Shown: one piece after another, positions 1-8,164 of the stretch | Layout: each line of letters opens with the position of its first letter | How positions within the stretch are numbered: the stretch's first letter is position 1 | Assembly (NCBI GenBank): GCA_934401725.1 | Contig: CAKRSS010000042.1 | Coordinates: 1-16,692, forward strand | Reading direction: 5' to 3' | Source of the DNA: an uncultured Eubacteriales bacterium | Lineage (GTDB): Bacteria > Bacillota > Clostridia > Oscillospirales > CAG-272 | DNA length: 16,692 nucleotides | Notes under the pieces: generated by a model | Databases searched by the model: none | What the model was told of the DNA's origin: nothing | Seen by the model: the letters and a program-made list of their open reading frames with translations, nothing else | Translations under genes and position numbers: made by a program

Positions 1-1
1 T

Positions 2-1420
2 GAGGGCTATCGTGATTTTCTGAATACCGAAACTATGACCGAGCGTCTTACGGAGGCGGAATATGCGGAATATGAATACCAGAACAGAAACGGAGATTGG
101 CTCAACGACAAGCTGATTGTACGCGAAAAAGACAAAGAAGGAAGAGTGGATTCCGTAATACTTGCCCGAAGCAGCATAAACGAGCAAAAGAAAGCAGAGC
201 TGGAATATCAGGCAAGGCTGGAAACGGCGATACAAAACGAACAGCAGGCAAATCAGAGCAAAACGGATTTTCTGCGCAGAATGAGCCATGATATACGCAC
301 ACCTATCAATGTTATTCTCGGAATGATGGAGATTGGCAGCCGCAATCCGACGGATATTGAGCTTCTGGCAAGCTGCCGCACCAAGGCAAAGACGGCGGCA
401 GAATACCTGCTTGAATTGGTCAATGATATTCTGACCCTCAACAAAACGGACGGAAAGAACAGCGATGTTATACATACGACAGAGGTGTTCCGCCTGCGGA
501 AAGAGGTGCAAAAGCTGTATCTGATAGTCGCCGAGCGAGTAAAGAGCTATGACGGCGTGACATTGGAGCCACCGCAGTTTTCAGGCGAAGATAAGCCGCT
601 GGTCGGGGAATCGCTGTATCTGCGTCAGATCATGATGAATATCCTTACCAATGCCCTGAGATACAGCAAAAAAGGCGGGAACGTGCGGTTCTCAGTTTCC
701 GAAAATCCGGCGCAGAACCGCGACGGCTATGCAGAGGTACATTTTGTCTGTGAAGATAACGGCATCGGAATGAGCAAGGAGTTTCAGAAGAGTATGTTTG
801 AACCGTTCTCACAGGAGAGTGCAGTCAGCATCAGTCGCTTTGGCGGCGTCGGTCTTGGACTTTCCATTGTGCAGAAGCTGGTAAACAGATTGGAAGGAAC
901 CATACAGGTGGAGAGCGAACAGGGGCGCGGAACGCGATTTGAAATCATGATTCCTTATCCTTATGCCGACATTTCCGAAGCGACAGAGCCGCAGGCAGAT
1001 GAAAATGCATCTCTTGCGGGACTCACCGTGCTGATCGTTGAGGATAACGAGCTGAATATGGAAATTGCAGAGTATATGGCAACGGAGGCGGGAGCAAAGG
1101 TTGTTAAGGCGTTTGACGGCAGACAGGCGGTCGGAAAATTTGCCGCTTCGGCGGTCGGTGAAATCGATATGATCCTCACGGATGTTATGATGCCGGAGAT
1201 GGACGGGCTTGAAGAGACAAGAAGAATTCGCGCGCTTGACAGACCCGACGCAAAAACGGTGCCGATTATTGCCATGACGGCAAATCTGTTTGAAGAGGAT
1301 ATTCGCGAATATACCGATGTCGGAATGACGGGCGTCCTGTCGAAGCCGCTGAATATCGGTCAGCTGATGGAGACGGTGGCAAAGCAAATAAAGAAAGGCG
1401 AAAAACAATGGATGAATTGA
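2..1420 (+). CDS. Hybrid sensor histidine kinase (PAS/PAC end, HisKA, HATPase, receiver), 5' end outside window
   Basis: Autophosphorylating sensor kinase with a fused receiver domain. The reading frame is open to the window edge, so the true start and the sensor region lie upstream. Numbering from the Met at nt 35, residues 15-60 look like the end of a PAS/PAC domain. The dimerisation/phosphoacceptor box is MSHDIRTP with His85. The ATPase domain follows with an N box (NILTNALRYS), a G1 box (EDNGIGM), an F box (FEPF) and a G2 box (GVGLGLS). From about residue 328 there is a CheY-like receiver: acidic residues in VEDN, phosphoacceptor Asp383 in LTDVMMPEMDG, and Lys in the LSKPLN loop. The gene overlaps the HPt gene by 13 bases, which suggests a phosphorelay unit with translational coupling. 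The input signal and final response regulator cannot be told from this window. Domain assignment is firm. Confidence 0.95.
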   Translation, partial: EGYRDFLNTETMTERLTEAEYAEYEYQNRNGDWLNDKLIVREKDKEGRVDSVILARSSINEQKKAELEYQARLETAIQNEQQANQSKTDFLRRMSHDIRTPINVILGMMEIGSRNPTDIELLASCRTKAKTAAEYLLELVNDILTLNKTDGKNSDVIHTTEVFRLRKEVQKLYLIVAERVKSYDGVTLEPPQFSGEDKPLVGESLYLRQIMMNILTNALRYSKKGGNVRFSVSENPAQNRDGYAEVHFVCEDNGIGMSKEFQKSMFEPFSQESAVSISRFGGVGLGLSIVQKLVNRLEGTIQVESEQGRGTRFEIMIPYPYADISEATEPQADENASLAGLTVLIVEDNELNMEIAEYMATEAGAKVVKAFDGRQAVGKFAASAVGEIDMILTDVMMPEMDGLEETRRIRALDRPDAKTVPIIAMTANLFEEDIREYTDVGMTGVLSKPLNIGQLMETVAKQIKKGEKQWMN

Positions 1421-1752
1421 ATTTGATATACGAGGCGGTAGGCTCAGGTCCCGAAAAGGTACTCGCAAGGTTTGGCGGGAACGAAGAAATGCTGAGGCAT
1501 TTTCTGCGCCTGTTTGCCAAAGACGACTGCTTTGCAAACCTTCAGGCGGCACTTGCCGCAGGAAACACGGCAGACGCTTTTCGTGCGGTTCATACGCTGA
1601 AGGGGATTTGTGTAAATCTGGGATTTGAGAGACTGTATGAAAGGGCATCGGAGATAACGGAACTTTTGCGCTGCGGGGATATCGACAGTGCAAAGCAGCT
1701 TTTTCCGGAGCTTGCAGAGGAATATGGGAAGGTCATTGAAATGCTGAATTGA
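1408..1752 (+). CDS. HPt-domain phosphotransfer protein
   Basis: A 114-residue single-domain histidine phosphotransfer protein. The hallmark helix AVHTLKGICVNLGF carries the phosphoacceptor His62, followed by Lys65-Gly66 as usual in HPt domains. The remainder reads as amphipathic helices typical of the four-helix bundle. The start ATG lies inside the 3' end of the hybrid kinase gene with a weak AAAGG upstream, so translation is probably coupled. The protein would accept phosphate from the kinase's receiver Asp383 and pass it to a response regulator encoded elsewhere. It has no output domain. A separate HPt gene beside a hybrid kinase is a common arrangement; partner specificity is inferred from the overlap. 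Confidence 0.92.
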   Translation: MDELNLIYEAVGSGPEKVLARFGGNEEMLRHFLRLFAKDDCFANLQAALAAGNTADAFRAVHTLKGICVNLGFERLYERASEITELLRCGDIDSAKQLFPELAEEYGKVIEMLN

Positions 1753-1812
1753 TATTTCAGACTGTGTAAGTAACAGAATTGCTGAAGGCAATTACAGTTT
1801 ATCAGAGTTATC

Positions 1813-1848
1813 AAAGTGTCAGAGGGTTATGCTTCCGGCACTTTTTTA
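1813..1848 (+). terminator. Intrinsic terminator of kinase/HPt unit
   Basis: A stem begins AAAGTGTC and is closed by GGCACTTT, with one G-U pair, one internal mismatch and further pairs inside, followed by a run of Ts. It lies about 60 bases after the HPt stop codon and abuts the end of the convergent XRE gene. Confidence 0.7.
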
Positions 1849-1849
1849 T

Positions 1850-2200
1850 TTATATAGTTTCGCAGCCATTTTTATTGGAGATAACCTTCAAAAACTCTGC
1901 CGTTTCTTCATTTTTGAGTAGTCTCAATGATTCTTTATCGCTTGGAAGATATGAAAGAGCAATATCCTCTTCGTAATTGATCAGCTTTTCCTGTGCTTTA
2001 TGCCTGATTCCGAAAAGCTCATCAATCGTCACTACAAGTGTATCTGCTATAATCGGGAGAAGCATAATATCGGGCATGGTCGCGTTGTTTTCCCATTTTG
2101 AAATCGCCTGTGCAGAAACGCCGATGATTCCGGCGAGATTTTCCTGCGTGATACCTCTTTCTCTGCGAAGGTCAGCTATTCTTTCTCCTAAAGTTTTCAT
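1850..2200 (-). CDS. XRE-family helix-turn-helix regulator
   Basis: A 116-residue DNA-binding protein. Residues 5-60 form a lambda-repressor/Cro-type HTH: LGERIADLRRERGITQENLA, then VSAQAISKWEN as the recognition helix region, then a segment ending in IDELFG. This is the common clostridial XRE layout. The remaining 50 residues are helical and charged and match no domain I recognise. The chosen start has a good AAGGAG about nine bases upstream on the minus strand. It converges on the kinase/HPt unit and diverges from the TerB operon. It could be a local repressor, but no matching operator pair was recognised, so the target is unknown. It could also be a leftover of a lost phage or mobile element, given the transposase stub directly upstream. 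Confidence 0.85.
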   Translation of the reverse strand: MKTLGERIADLRRERGITQENLAGIIGVSAQAISKWENNATMPDIMLLPIIADTLVVTIDELFGIRHKAQEKLINYEEDIALSYLPSDKESLRLLKNEETAEFLKVISNKNGCETI

Positions 2201-2238
2201 ATTTTATCGCTCCTTGTTTTTGTTTTCTCGGTCGACCA

Positions 2239-2400
2239 CTATTTTATTGTACATAACGGTTGTCTTTTTTGTTGTGAAAGCCGAAGATGATGTTGTGCTC
2301 CGGACTGTCGCGAAACCATGCGACAGCTGCTTAAGCATTCCTGAATCTCAATTCGATCATCAAGTGTCATATGCTTGTTTTTCTTTTCGTTGTTTTTCAT
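2239..2400 (-). pseudogene. Truncated IS30-family transposase, N-terminal stub
   Basis: A 53-codon minus-strand reading frame with an excellent AAAGGAGG before its ATG. The first 23 residues include KHMTLDDRIEIQECL, which resembles the N-terminal helix-turn-helix start of IS30-family transposases (TLDDRIEIQECL followed in intact copies by a GMTFK-type turn). After ECLS the frame continues into residues unlike the family and stops, so the DDE catalytic core is gone. A 7-bp hairpin (arms CTGTCGC and GCGACAG, 2305-2326) sits at the point where similarity ends. I read this as the left end of an insertion sequence whose body was deleted. The family call rests on one motif and is from memory. Confidence 0.6.
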
Positions 2401-2454
2401 TGTCCGAGACCTCCTTTTCTTAGACTAAATTGTACCACAAAATCCTTCTCAGAC

Positions 2455-2487
2455 TAAATGCAATTCTAAATTGCACTGTTGCATTTA
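2455..2487. repeat. Palindrome beside the IS30 stub
   Basis: Perfect 9-bp arms TAAATGCAA (2455-2463) and TTGCATTTA (2479-2487) enclose a second dyad, TGCAATT and AATTGCA. Directly repeated AGACTAAAT occurs at 2422-2430 and 2451-2459 between this palindrome and the transposase stub. The position suggests the terminal inverted repeat of the old insertion sequence or a decayed junction. No matching second end was found. Confidence 0.5.
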
Positions 2488-2536
2488 CTTTGAGAATTTA
2501 CTATCAAACTCGGACTGCAATTACGAGTGAAGGTGA

Positions 2537-2565
2537 TTGACAGAGCAAAAATGTTGTGATATAAT
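2537..2565 (+). promoter_or_regulatory. Consensus vegetative promoter of the TerB-ATPase-helicase operon
   Basis: TTGACA at 2537-2542, a 17-bp spacer, and TATAAT at 2560-2565 preceded by TGTGA (extended -10 TG). All twelve core bases match the housekeeping sigma consensus, so the operon probably has high basal transcription unless repressed. The promoter is about 35 bases before the first start codon. Confidence 0.9.
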
Positions 2566-2597
2566 TTATTGTTAAGAAACACGCAGGAGGGGGAAGT

Positions 2598-4451
2598 ATG
2601 GTACACAATTCCGATGAGCGTCGCCGCGAGCAGGACGACTTTTGGGACATTTCCGAGCTTATGCCGAAACGTACGCGGCGGGATTCCGTCCGCTCTCCAG
2701 GCGCTACTGACGCAGTGGAAATCGAAGTTGCAGCGCCGCAGGACGGCGGCGTCAAGCAGGCTTCCGCTACCGATGGCAAAGGCACGCCGAGCGAGGAATT
2801 CAGACTGCACCGTGCCGCCTCGTCCGTTTCAAACGCCCGAAGCGACGTCAGTACCAGTACTGGCAACGGACAGGAGCCTGTGGACGATTACACCCCATCA
2901 CACCCGCTTATACACCGCGTACGCGTATATGACATACCGAGCGAGTACAATTACTATGAGCAGTTTCTGAGCCATGCAGAGCGTATATGCGGCCTTCGCG
3001 GGCAGCCGTGCCGCCCGGTGTCGTTCTTTTCGTACGTTCCCGAGTACAGTCAACTGACAAAGCCGCAGCTCGACTGGTACCTCTGGTGGCGCGAGCAGGT
3101 ATGGCAGGGGGAGTATCCCGAGGTCGATTACAGCTATATAATGCTGTACGCCAACGAGCTTATCAACACTGGCGGACATTCGTCGCCTGCGTGGGGACAG
3201 AAGCAGCTGTGCGAGCTGTGGAGGGCATACCATCCCGTGTACAGCAGGCTCAACTGGCTGATGGCTGAATGGATTTGCGACTTCTCACTTATCTGGCACT
3301 TACCTGCGCCGATGATGCCGCAGGAGTTGGTGGCATCGAGCTCTTTGCGCGAGTTTTACATGGTTGCAGGTGGCAAGCGCGGTGATGAGCAAAAAGGTAT
3401 TCCTTGCGATGCACTAATCACATATTGCTCAAACTACGACTATAAAACGAGCAAGTTTGCTCGCGGTGACGTCAGAAAGCTATATGACGAGCACATACCC
3501 GCAGCCATTGAGGCAGCCTTTTCAGGCTTTTATGATGATAACGGAAAGCTGACCGTACTCGCAAGCATGAACGATTGCAGCCGCGTGAGAGTGGCGTATA
3601 CGGGTGCGCTGTGTACCTACAAGTGCCGCAAAAAGATCGCGGTAGACTATTGCAGCTTTGCGCATACGTACGAGCTGCGCATGGTGGTCACGGATGCGGT
3701 CAAGTATGTGGAAAACAGGCTGCGCACCTATCTCGGAATCAAATCGCGGTTGGGCGCGCGGCAGGTGCGCCCGGAGATAAAGCTCGGCATTGACGCCTAC
3801 TTCGACCGCGTACTGCCGCAGCGCAAGCGCTCGTCGCAGCAGCCGCAAAGGCAGGAATATGAGCGGCTTTACGACGTATCCGCGACCGGGCTGTCACTTG
3901 AGGCTGCGGAGCGCATTGAAAAGGAGTCGTGGAAGACGACGGAGCGGCTGCTTGAGGCGTTCGGAGACGCCGGGACGGCCGAAACGGCGGACGGCACAAT
4001 AATGGGGACGTCCGACGCGCCGGACGGCACAATAATGGGGATGTCCGACGCGCCGGATGTGGCAGACACGACGGACATGACGGCCACGACGGATTCGGCA
4101 GTGGCAGCGCTGCCTGACACGGTGGCCAATAATAGTGCCGATAATGGCGCAGGGAGCAACGTCAACAATGATGTCGGGAGCGATGTCGGGTATGACACTG
4201 AGAATGTCACTACGCCGCGTGGCGGGCTACCCGAGGCACTCGGTGAATACATGGAATTTGTCCGTCTGGTGGACTGCCACGACACGGCGGGACAGCGTGA
4301 GTTTGCACAGCGCCGCGGCGATATGACAGATCTCATTATGGATAAAATCAATGAAATTTCAGTGGATTATTTCGGCGATGTGATATTGTTTGAGTCGGAT
4401 AACGGCTTGGAGATTGTCGACGAATACAGGGGAGAGTTGTTTTATGAATGA
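2598..4451 (+). CDS. TerB_N / TerB_C domain protein, first gene of operon
   Basis: A 617-residue protein. Residues 1-95 are a polar, low-complexity lead. Residues about 96-300 match the TerB N-terminal associated domain (TerB_N), recognised by PVSFFSYVPEYSQLTKPQL, DWYLWWREQVWQGEY and DYSYIMLYANELIN. The C-terminal 40 residues (INEISVDYFGD, then EIVDEYRGEL) resemble the TerB_C module. Between them is a basic region (RKRSSQQPQRQEY) and a disordered Thr/Asp/Ala linker at roughly 450-545, with an 11-residue tandem repeat. TerB-type modules are proposed to link stress sensing, some with metal binding, to DNA-processing machines; I see no catalytic site. Strong AGGAGGGGG precedes the start. Its stop codon overlaps the start of the ATPase gene (ATGAATGA), implying coupled translation and stoichiometric assembly. 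The domain call is firm; the role as adaptor or scaffold is inferred. Confidence 0.85.
   Translation: MVHNSDERRREQDDFWDISELMPKRTRRDSVRSPGATDAVEIEVAAPQDGGVKQASATDGKGTPSEEFRLHRAASSVSNARSDVSTSTGNGQEPVDDYTPSHPLIHRVRVYDIPSEYNYYEQFLSHAERICGLRGQPCRPVSFFSYVPEYSQLTKPQLDWYLWWREQVWQGEYPEVDYSYIMLYANELINTGGHSSPAWGQKQLCELWRAYHPVYSRLNWLMAEWICDFSLIWHLPAPMMPQELVASSSLREFYMVAGGKRGDEQKGIPCDALITYCSNYDYKTSKFARGDVRKLYDEHIPAAIEAAFSGFYDDNGKLTVLASMNDCSRVRVAYTGALCTYKCRKKIAVDYCSFAHTYELRMVVTDAVKYVENRLRTYLGIKSRLGARQVRPEIKLGIDAYFDRVLPQRKRSSQQPQRQEYERLYDVSATGLSLEAAERIEKESWKTTERLLEAFGDAGTAETADGTIMGTSDAPDGTIMGMSDAPDVADTTDMTATTDSAVAALPDTVANNSADNGAGSNVNNDVGSDVGYDTENVTTPRGGLPEALGEYMEFVRLVDCHDTAGQREFAQRRGDMTDLIMDKINEISVDYFGDVILFESDNGLEIVDEYRGELFYE
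3989..4054 (+). repeat. Two tandem 33-bp units inside the TerB gene
   Basis: Two adjacent 33-bp copies (3989-4021 and 4022-4054) begin GGACGGCACAATAATGG and differ at one position (C/T). They encode the repeat DGTIMG(T/M)SDAP twice in the disordered linker, without changing frame. The near identity indicates recent duplication. Confidence 0.9.
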
Positions 4452-5799
4452 TAAGAATCAGGTTCCGGTGGTACCTAAACGTATATTGAATTCGCTTCTT
4501 GCGTCGGTTGCAGCGGGCGTTGTTCCGCGTGCGGGGGCTCCGTATATCGCGATTGGACGCAAGGATGAAATTGCAGCTTTTCTGTCCGACCTTGAGGCGG
4601 TCAACGAGGGCGGCGGCGCTATGCGCTTTCTTATCGGGCGCTATGGCAGCGGCAAGAGCTTTCTCATGCAGCTCGTGCGCGGGTACGCGCTTGAGCGCGA
4701 TTTCATCACGGCTGACGCCGATCTCTCGCCCGAGCGCCGACTTTACGGTAGCGGCGGGGCGGGCGTTGCGACCTACCGCGAGCTGATAAAAAATCTCGCC
4801 TCAAAGTCAAATCCTGACGGCGGAGCGCTGCCGCGCCTTATAGCGCGGTGGATAGATGGGCTTCAGTCGCGTCTGCGTGCCGAGGGCCACGACCCGACGT
4901 CGACGGATTTTGAGCGGTGGCTGTCGGATGCGGTGGCGAGCGAGCTGCGTGAGATGGAGTTTTTGGTCGGCGGCTTTGATTTTTCACGTGTCGTGGCGGC
5001 ATATTACCGCGCGTACACCTTGGGAGATGAGGCGCGCAAAAGCGCCTGCCTGCGTTGGCTGCGCGGCGAGTTTACGACCAAGACCGAGGCTCGCAGCGAG
5101 CTCGGGATAAATGTGTCCGTCATTATTGAGGACGAAAACTGGTACGATTTTATCAAGCTGTGGGCGGCACTGGTGCGCCGGATGGGATACCGCGGGCTGG
5201 TCATGTTTATCGACGAGTGCGTCAATATTTATAAGATCACGCACCGTGTCAGCCGTGAGAACAACTATGAAAAGATTCTATCAATGTTCAACGATACGCT
5301 TCAGGGAAGAGCACCGGGGCTTGAAATAATCCTCGGAGGAACGCCGCAGTTTCTCGAGGACACGCGCCGCGGACTTTTTAGCTACGAGGCGCTGCGCAGT
5401 CGGCTGTGCGACAGTAGGTTTGCACTTGATGGGTACAAGAATCTTCTGGGGCCGGTCATAAGGCTGCGGCGCTTGAGCGACGACGAGCTTTTCGCGCTCA
5501 TCACCCGTCTGACCGCGCTGCACGCGCAGAACTACGGTTGGACGCCGCGTATAATAAACGAGGAAATGGTGCAGTTCCTCAACATTTGTCTTGAGCGTGC
5601 GGGCGCGGATTCAATGATAACGCCGCGTGAGATGCTGCGCGACTATATGACTGTGCTCAACATTCTCATGCAGAATCCGCAGGCGCATTTTTCGGATATT
5701 GTCGGAAGCACTGTTACACTCAAGACTGAAAATGATGAAAAACAAGATCACAAATCCGAAGAAACGGCTAAATTCAACCCGGAAGATATTGATTTCTGA
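4444..5799 (+). CDS. DUF2791 (BrxC/BrxD-type) P-loop ATPase
   Basis: A 451-residue ATP-binding protein of the DUF2791 family, the family to which BREX BrxD belongs. The N-terminus KRILNSLLASVAAGVVPRAG and YIAIGRKDE is typical. Walker A is GRYGSGKS (65-72), and Walker B is GLVMFIDEC with Asp257-Glu258. GLEIILGGTPQFLED and a later SRLCDSRF segment fit the sensor/arginine region. I chose the ATG at 4444, not the upstream in-frame ATG at 4390, because AGGGGAGAG lies just before it and it overlaps the TerB stop by eight bases. The gene is followed after 14 bases by the helicase gene. Such ATPases are thought to remodel or load DNA-acting partners; the helicase beside it is the obvious partner. Family assignment is strong, the biochemical role inferred. 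Confidence 0.87.
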   Translation: MNDKNQVPVVPKRILNSLLASVAAGVVPRAGAPYIAIGRKDEIAAFLSDLEAVNEGGGAMRFLIGRYGSGKSFLMQLVRGYALERDFITADADLSPERRLYGSGGAGVATYRELIKNLASKSNPDGGALPRLIARWIDGLQSRLRAEGHDPTSTDFERWLSDAVASELREMEFLVGGFDFSRVVAAYYRAYTLGDEARKSACLRWLRGEFTTKTEARSELGINVSVIIEDENWYDFIKLWAALVRRMGYRGLVMFIDECVNIYKITHRVSRENNYEKILSMFNDTLQGRAPGLEIILGGTPQFLEDTRRGLFSYEALRSRLCDSRFALDGYKNLLGPVIRLRRLSDDELFALITRLTALHAQNYGWTPRIINEEMVQFLNICLERAGADSMITPREMLRDYMTVLNILMQNPQAHFSDIVGSTVTLKTENDEKQDHKSEETAKFNPEDIDF

Positions 5800-5813
5800 A
5801 CTAAGGAGGCTAT

Positions 5814-8051
5814 ATGACCGAGGCTGACAAAATATTCGGGAGGTTCCCGGATTTCATTCAGGAGTATATCTATTCTCACAGCTGGGAGAGCCTGCGCGGT
5901 GTGCAGGTGGCCGCGGCGCACACTATTTTCGAAACCGACAACGACCTTCTGCTCACGTCGTCGACGGCGAGCGGCAAGACCGAGGCGGCGTTCTTCCCGG
6001 TGCTGACGCTTCTCATGCAATCGCCTCCGGCGAGCGTCGGAGTGCTTTATGTTGCTCCGCTCAAAAGCCTTATAAACGACCAGTTCTCTCGTATCGAACA
6101 GCTGCTTGACCAGAGCGGAATTCCTGTGACGCACTGGCACGGGGATGTGGCGGCGTCACACAAAAAGAAGCTGCTCGACAACCCGCAAGGCATCCTGCAG
6201 ATCACGCCCGAGTCGCTTGAGGCTATGCTCATCAACCGTTCAAACGATATAGTCCGCATTTTCGGAGACCTGCGTTTCGTCATAATCGATGAAATTCACA
6301 CGCTGACGGGAACCGACCGCGGCAATCAGATACTGTGCCAGCTTGCCCGCATACAGCGGCTGACCGGCCACATTCCGAGACGGATAGGTCTGTCCGCGAC
6401 GGTCGGAGACCCGGCGCTGGCGGCGGCGTGGCTGTCGTCGGGGAGTGAGCGTATGACAGATGTTCCGGAGTTCGGCGCCGAAAAGCTGCGCTGGCGGTTG
6501 GGGCTCGAGCACTTCTATATACAGAACCAGAACGAAAACCAGGTTGCGTGTCCCGGCGAGGCGAGTGGGGAGCAGTATGTGGCCGAGCTTGACGTGGGGT
6601 ATGAGTATATGTACGATTGCGTCAAGGATAAGAAGTCGCTTGTCTTTTCGAATTCGCGCGAGGAGACCGAGTATCTCTGCGCGACATTCCGTCAGATAGC
6701 TCGGCGGCGCGGCGATCCGGATGTTTTCCTTATACATCACGGCAACCTTTCGGCCTCCATACGCGAGGAGGCCGAGCTTAAAATGAAGGACGAAGAAATA
6801 AACGTCGTGACCTGCGCCACGGTTACGATGGAGCTCGGCATCGACATAGGCCGGCTCGAGCGCATCCTCCAGAATGACGCGCCGACGTCGGTTTCGAGCT
6901 TTCTTCAGCGCCTCGGCCGCTCCGGACGACGCGGACAGCCGCCCGAGATGATGATGATTTTTCGCGAGGAGGACTCGCTTCCGAACACACCGTTGCCGCA
7001 GCTCATTCCGTGGGGACTTTTGCGCGCGATTGCAATAATTCAGCTTTACATCGAGGAGCGCTTCATCGAGCCGCCGCGCATAAGACAGCTGCCGTTCAGT
7101 CTGCTGTTCCACCAGACGCTCAGTGTGCTCGCGGCGTCCGGCGAGCTGACGCCGCGGAGACTGGCCGAGCGCGTGCTGTCACTGCCGCCGTTCAAGCACG
7201 TCCCGCGCGTGGACTACAAAACATTAATTATATCCATGCTTGAGCACGGATACATTGAGATGACAGAGGAGAAGGGGCTCATCGTCGGCCTTAGCGGCGA
7301 GAGACTGCTCAACTCCTTCAAGTTTTACGCTGTGTTCAAGGACTCCGAGGACTACACCGTACGCTGCGGTTCAGACGAGATCGGAACCATCACGACCCCA
7401 CCGCCCGTTGGCGACCGCTTTGCACTGGCAGGGCGCGTGTGGGAGGTCGAGGAGCTGGATATAAAGCGCAAGCTGATATATGTGAAGAGTGTTGAAGGCA
7501 AGATGGAGGTCTCGTGGCCTGGCGATTATGGCGAGATACACACCAAGGTTCTCGAGCGTATGCGCAGAGTTCTGGCGGAGGATACCGTTTACCCGTATCT
7601 GAAGCCGAACGCAGTGCACAGGCTTGAGGTGGCGCGCCACCTCGCTGCCAATACCGGAATGCTCGAGCATTCGCTGATACATCTTGGCGGGTACTCATGG
7701 TGTCTCTTTCCATGGCTCGGGACGCGCTCGTTCCGCACACTGCGGCGCTTTATCGCGCACAACGGCGCGCCGTTTAAGGTGACGGGCCTCGATTTTGAGG
7801 GGTGTTGCTACATGACCTTCCGCATGGAGCGCGGGGACGATTATTCGTTTATAAGTCATTTGTGCGAGCGGGCAGGGGACAATATAGACTGCCGTGAGCT
7901 TGTGGGTGAGAATGAGTTGCCGATTTTCGACAAGTACGACACCTATGTTCCCGGTGAGCTTTTGCGACACGAATATGCCGTTGACAGGCTTCGCGGGGAT
8001 GAGGTGGTCGTTCGCTTGAGGGAAATACTCGCAGAATACGAAATGAGCTGA
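5814..8051 (+). CDS. Superfamily II DEAD/DEAH-box helicase, BrxHI/Lhr-like
   Basis: A 745-residue ATP-dependent nucleic-acid helicase. Visible motifs in order are: a Q-motif-like WESLRGVQ (24-31), motif I TASGKTE (51-57), Ia APLKSL (81-86), Ib TPESLE (131-136), motif II DEIH (159-162), motif III SAT (194-196), motif V region TVTMELGIDIGR, and motif VI QRLGRSGRRG (365-374). The roughly 370 residues after motif VI contain winged-helix-like and beta-rich stretches, including PPPVGDRFALAGRVWEVEEL, as in Lhr-type helicases. The length and placement directly after a DUF2791 ATPase match the brxD-brxHI pair of some BREX loci. A perfect AAGGAGG lies six bases before the ATG. All core motifs look intact, so it should be active. 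Whether the substrate is DNA, RNA or a hybrid cannot be read from sequence. Confidence 0.9.
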   Translation: MTEADKIFGRFPDFIQEYIYSHSWESLRGVQVAAAHTIFETDNDLLLTSSTASGKTEAAFFPVLTLLMQSPPASVGVLYVAPLKSLINDQFSRIEQLLDQSGIPVTHWHGDVAASHKKKLLDNPQGILQITPESLEAMLINRSNDIVRIFGDLRFVIIDEIHTLTGTDRGNQILCQLARIQRLTGHIPRRIGLSATVGDPALAAAWLSSGSERMTDVPEFGAEKLRWRLGLEHFYIQNQNENQVACPGEASGEQYVAELDVGYEYMYDCVKDKKSLVFSNSREETEYLCATFRQIARRRGDPDVFLIHHGNLSASIREEAELKMKDEEINVVTCATVTMELGIDIGRLERILQNDAPTSVSSFLQRLGRSGRRGQPPEMMMIFREEDSLPNTPLPQLIPWGLLRAIAIIQLYIEERFIEPPRIRQLPFSLLFHQTLSVLAASGELTPRRLAERVLSLPPFKHVPRVDYKTLIISMLEHGYIEMTEEKGLIVGLSGERLLNSFKFYAVFKDSEDYTVRCGSDEIGTITTPPPVGDRFALAGRVWEVEELDIKRKLIYVKSVEGKMEVSWPGDYGEIHTKVLERMRRVLAEDTVYPYLKPNAVHRLEVARHLAANTGMLEHSLIHLGGYSWCLFPWLGTRSFRTLRRFIAHNGAPFKVTGLDFEGCCYMTFRMERGDDYSFISHLCERAGDNIDCRELVGENELPIFDKYDTYVPGELLRHEYAVDRLRGDEVVVRLREILAEYEMS

Positions 8052-8122
8052 TTGTGATGTCACATAACGCATATCACATGTTATGCAAAAATGGAGCAAA
8101 TCCGTGTTTGGATAATTTGAAT

Positions 8123-8164
8123 AAAAAAGTCTTGGTCACATAACGTTGTGACTGAGGCTTTTTT
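8123..8164 (+). terminator. Intrinsic terminator ending the TerB-ATPase-helicase operon
   Basis: A long stem starting AAAAAAGTCTTGGTCACA pairs throughout, with some G-U pairs, to TGTGACTGAGGCTTTTTT around a short TAACGT loop. The A-tract and T-tract make it usable in both directions. It lies about 70 bases after the helicase stop codon. Confidence 0.88.

Noticed and set aside
809..1693. Long minus-strand open frame of 294 codons opposite the kinase and HPt genes
   Set aside because: Antisense shadow of two genes with firm domains; no ribosome site, and the composition is that of reversed coding sequence.
1977..2423. Plus-strand 148-codon frame covering the XRE gene and transposase stub
   Set aside because: No ribosome site, and opposite a clear XRE protein; hydrophobic Ser/Phe/Leu runs reflect reverse-strand reading.
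6240..7112. Minus-strand open frame of 290 codons opposite the helicase
   Set aside because: Shadow of a helicase with complete motifs on the plus strand; rich in Arg/Leu/Ala as expected for a GC-rich antisense frame.
8053..8085. Interleaved inverted repeats (TGTGAT/ATCACA and CATAAC/GTTATG) after the helicase, as a pseudoknot
   Set aside because: One connecting loop would be a single base, which cannot span the stem; likely overlapping short dyads without function.
2537..8164. Complete BREX system
   Set aside because: No PglZ phosphatase, PglX methylase, BrxC/PglY or BrxL gene is present in the window; only the ATPase-helicase pair resembles BREX.
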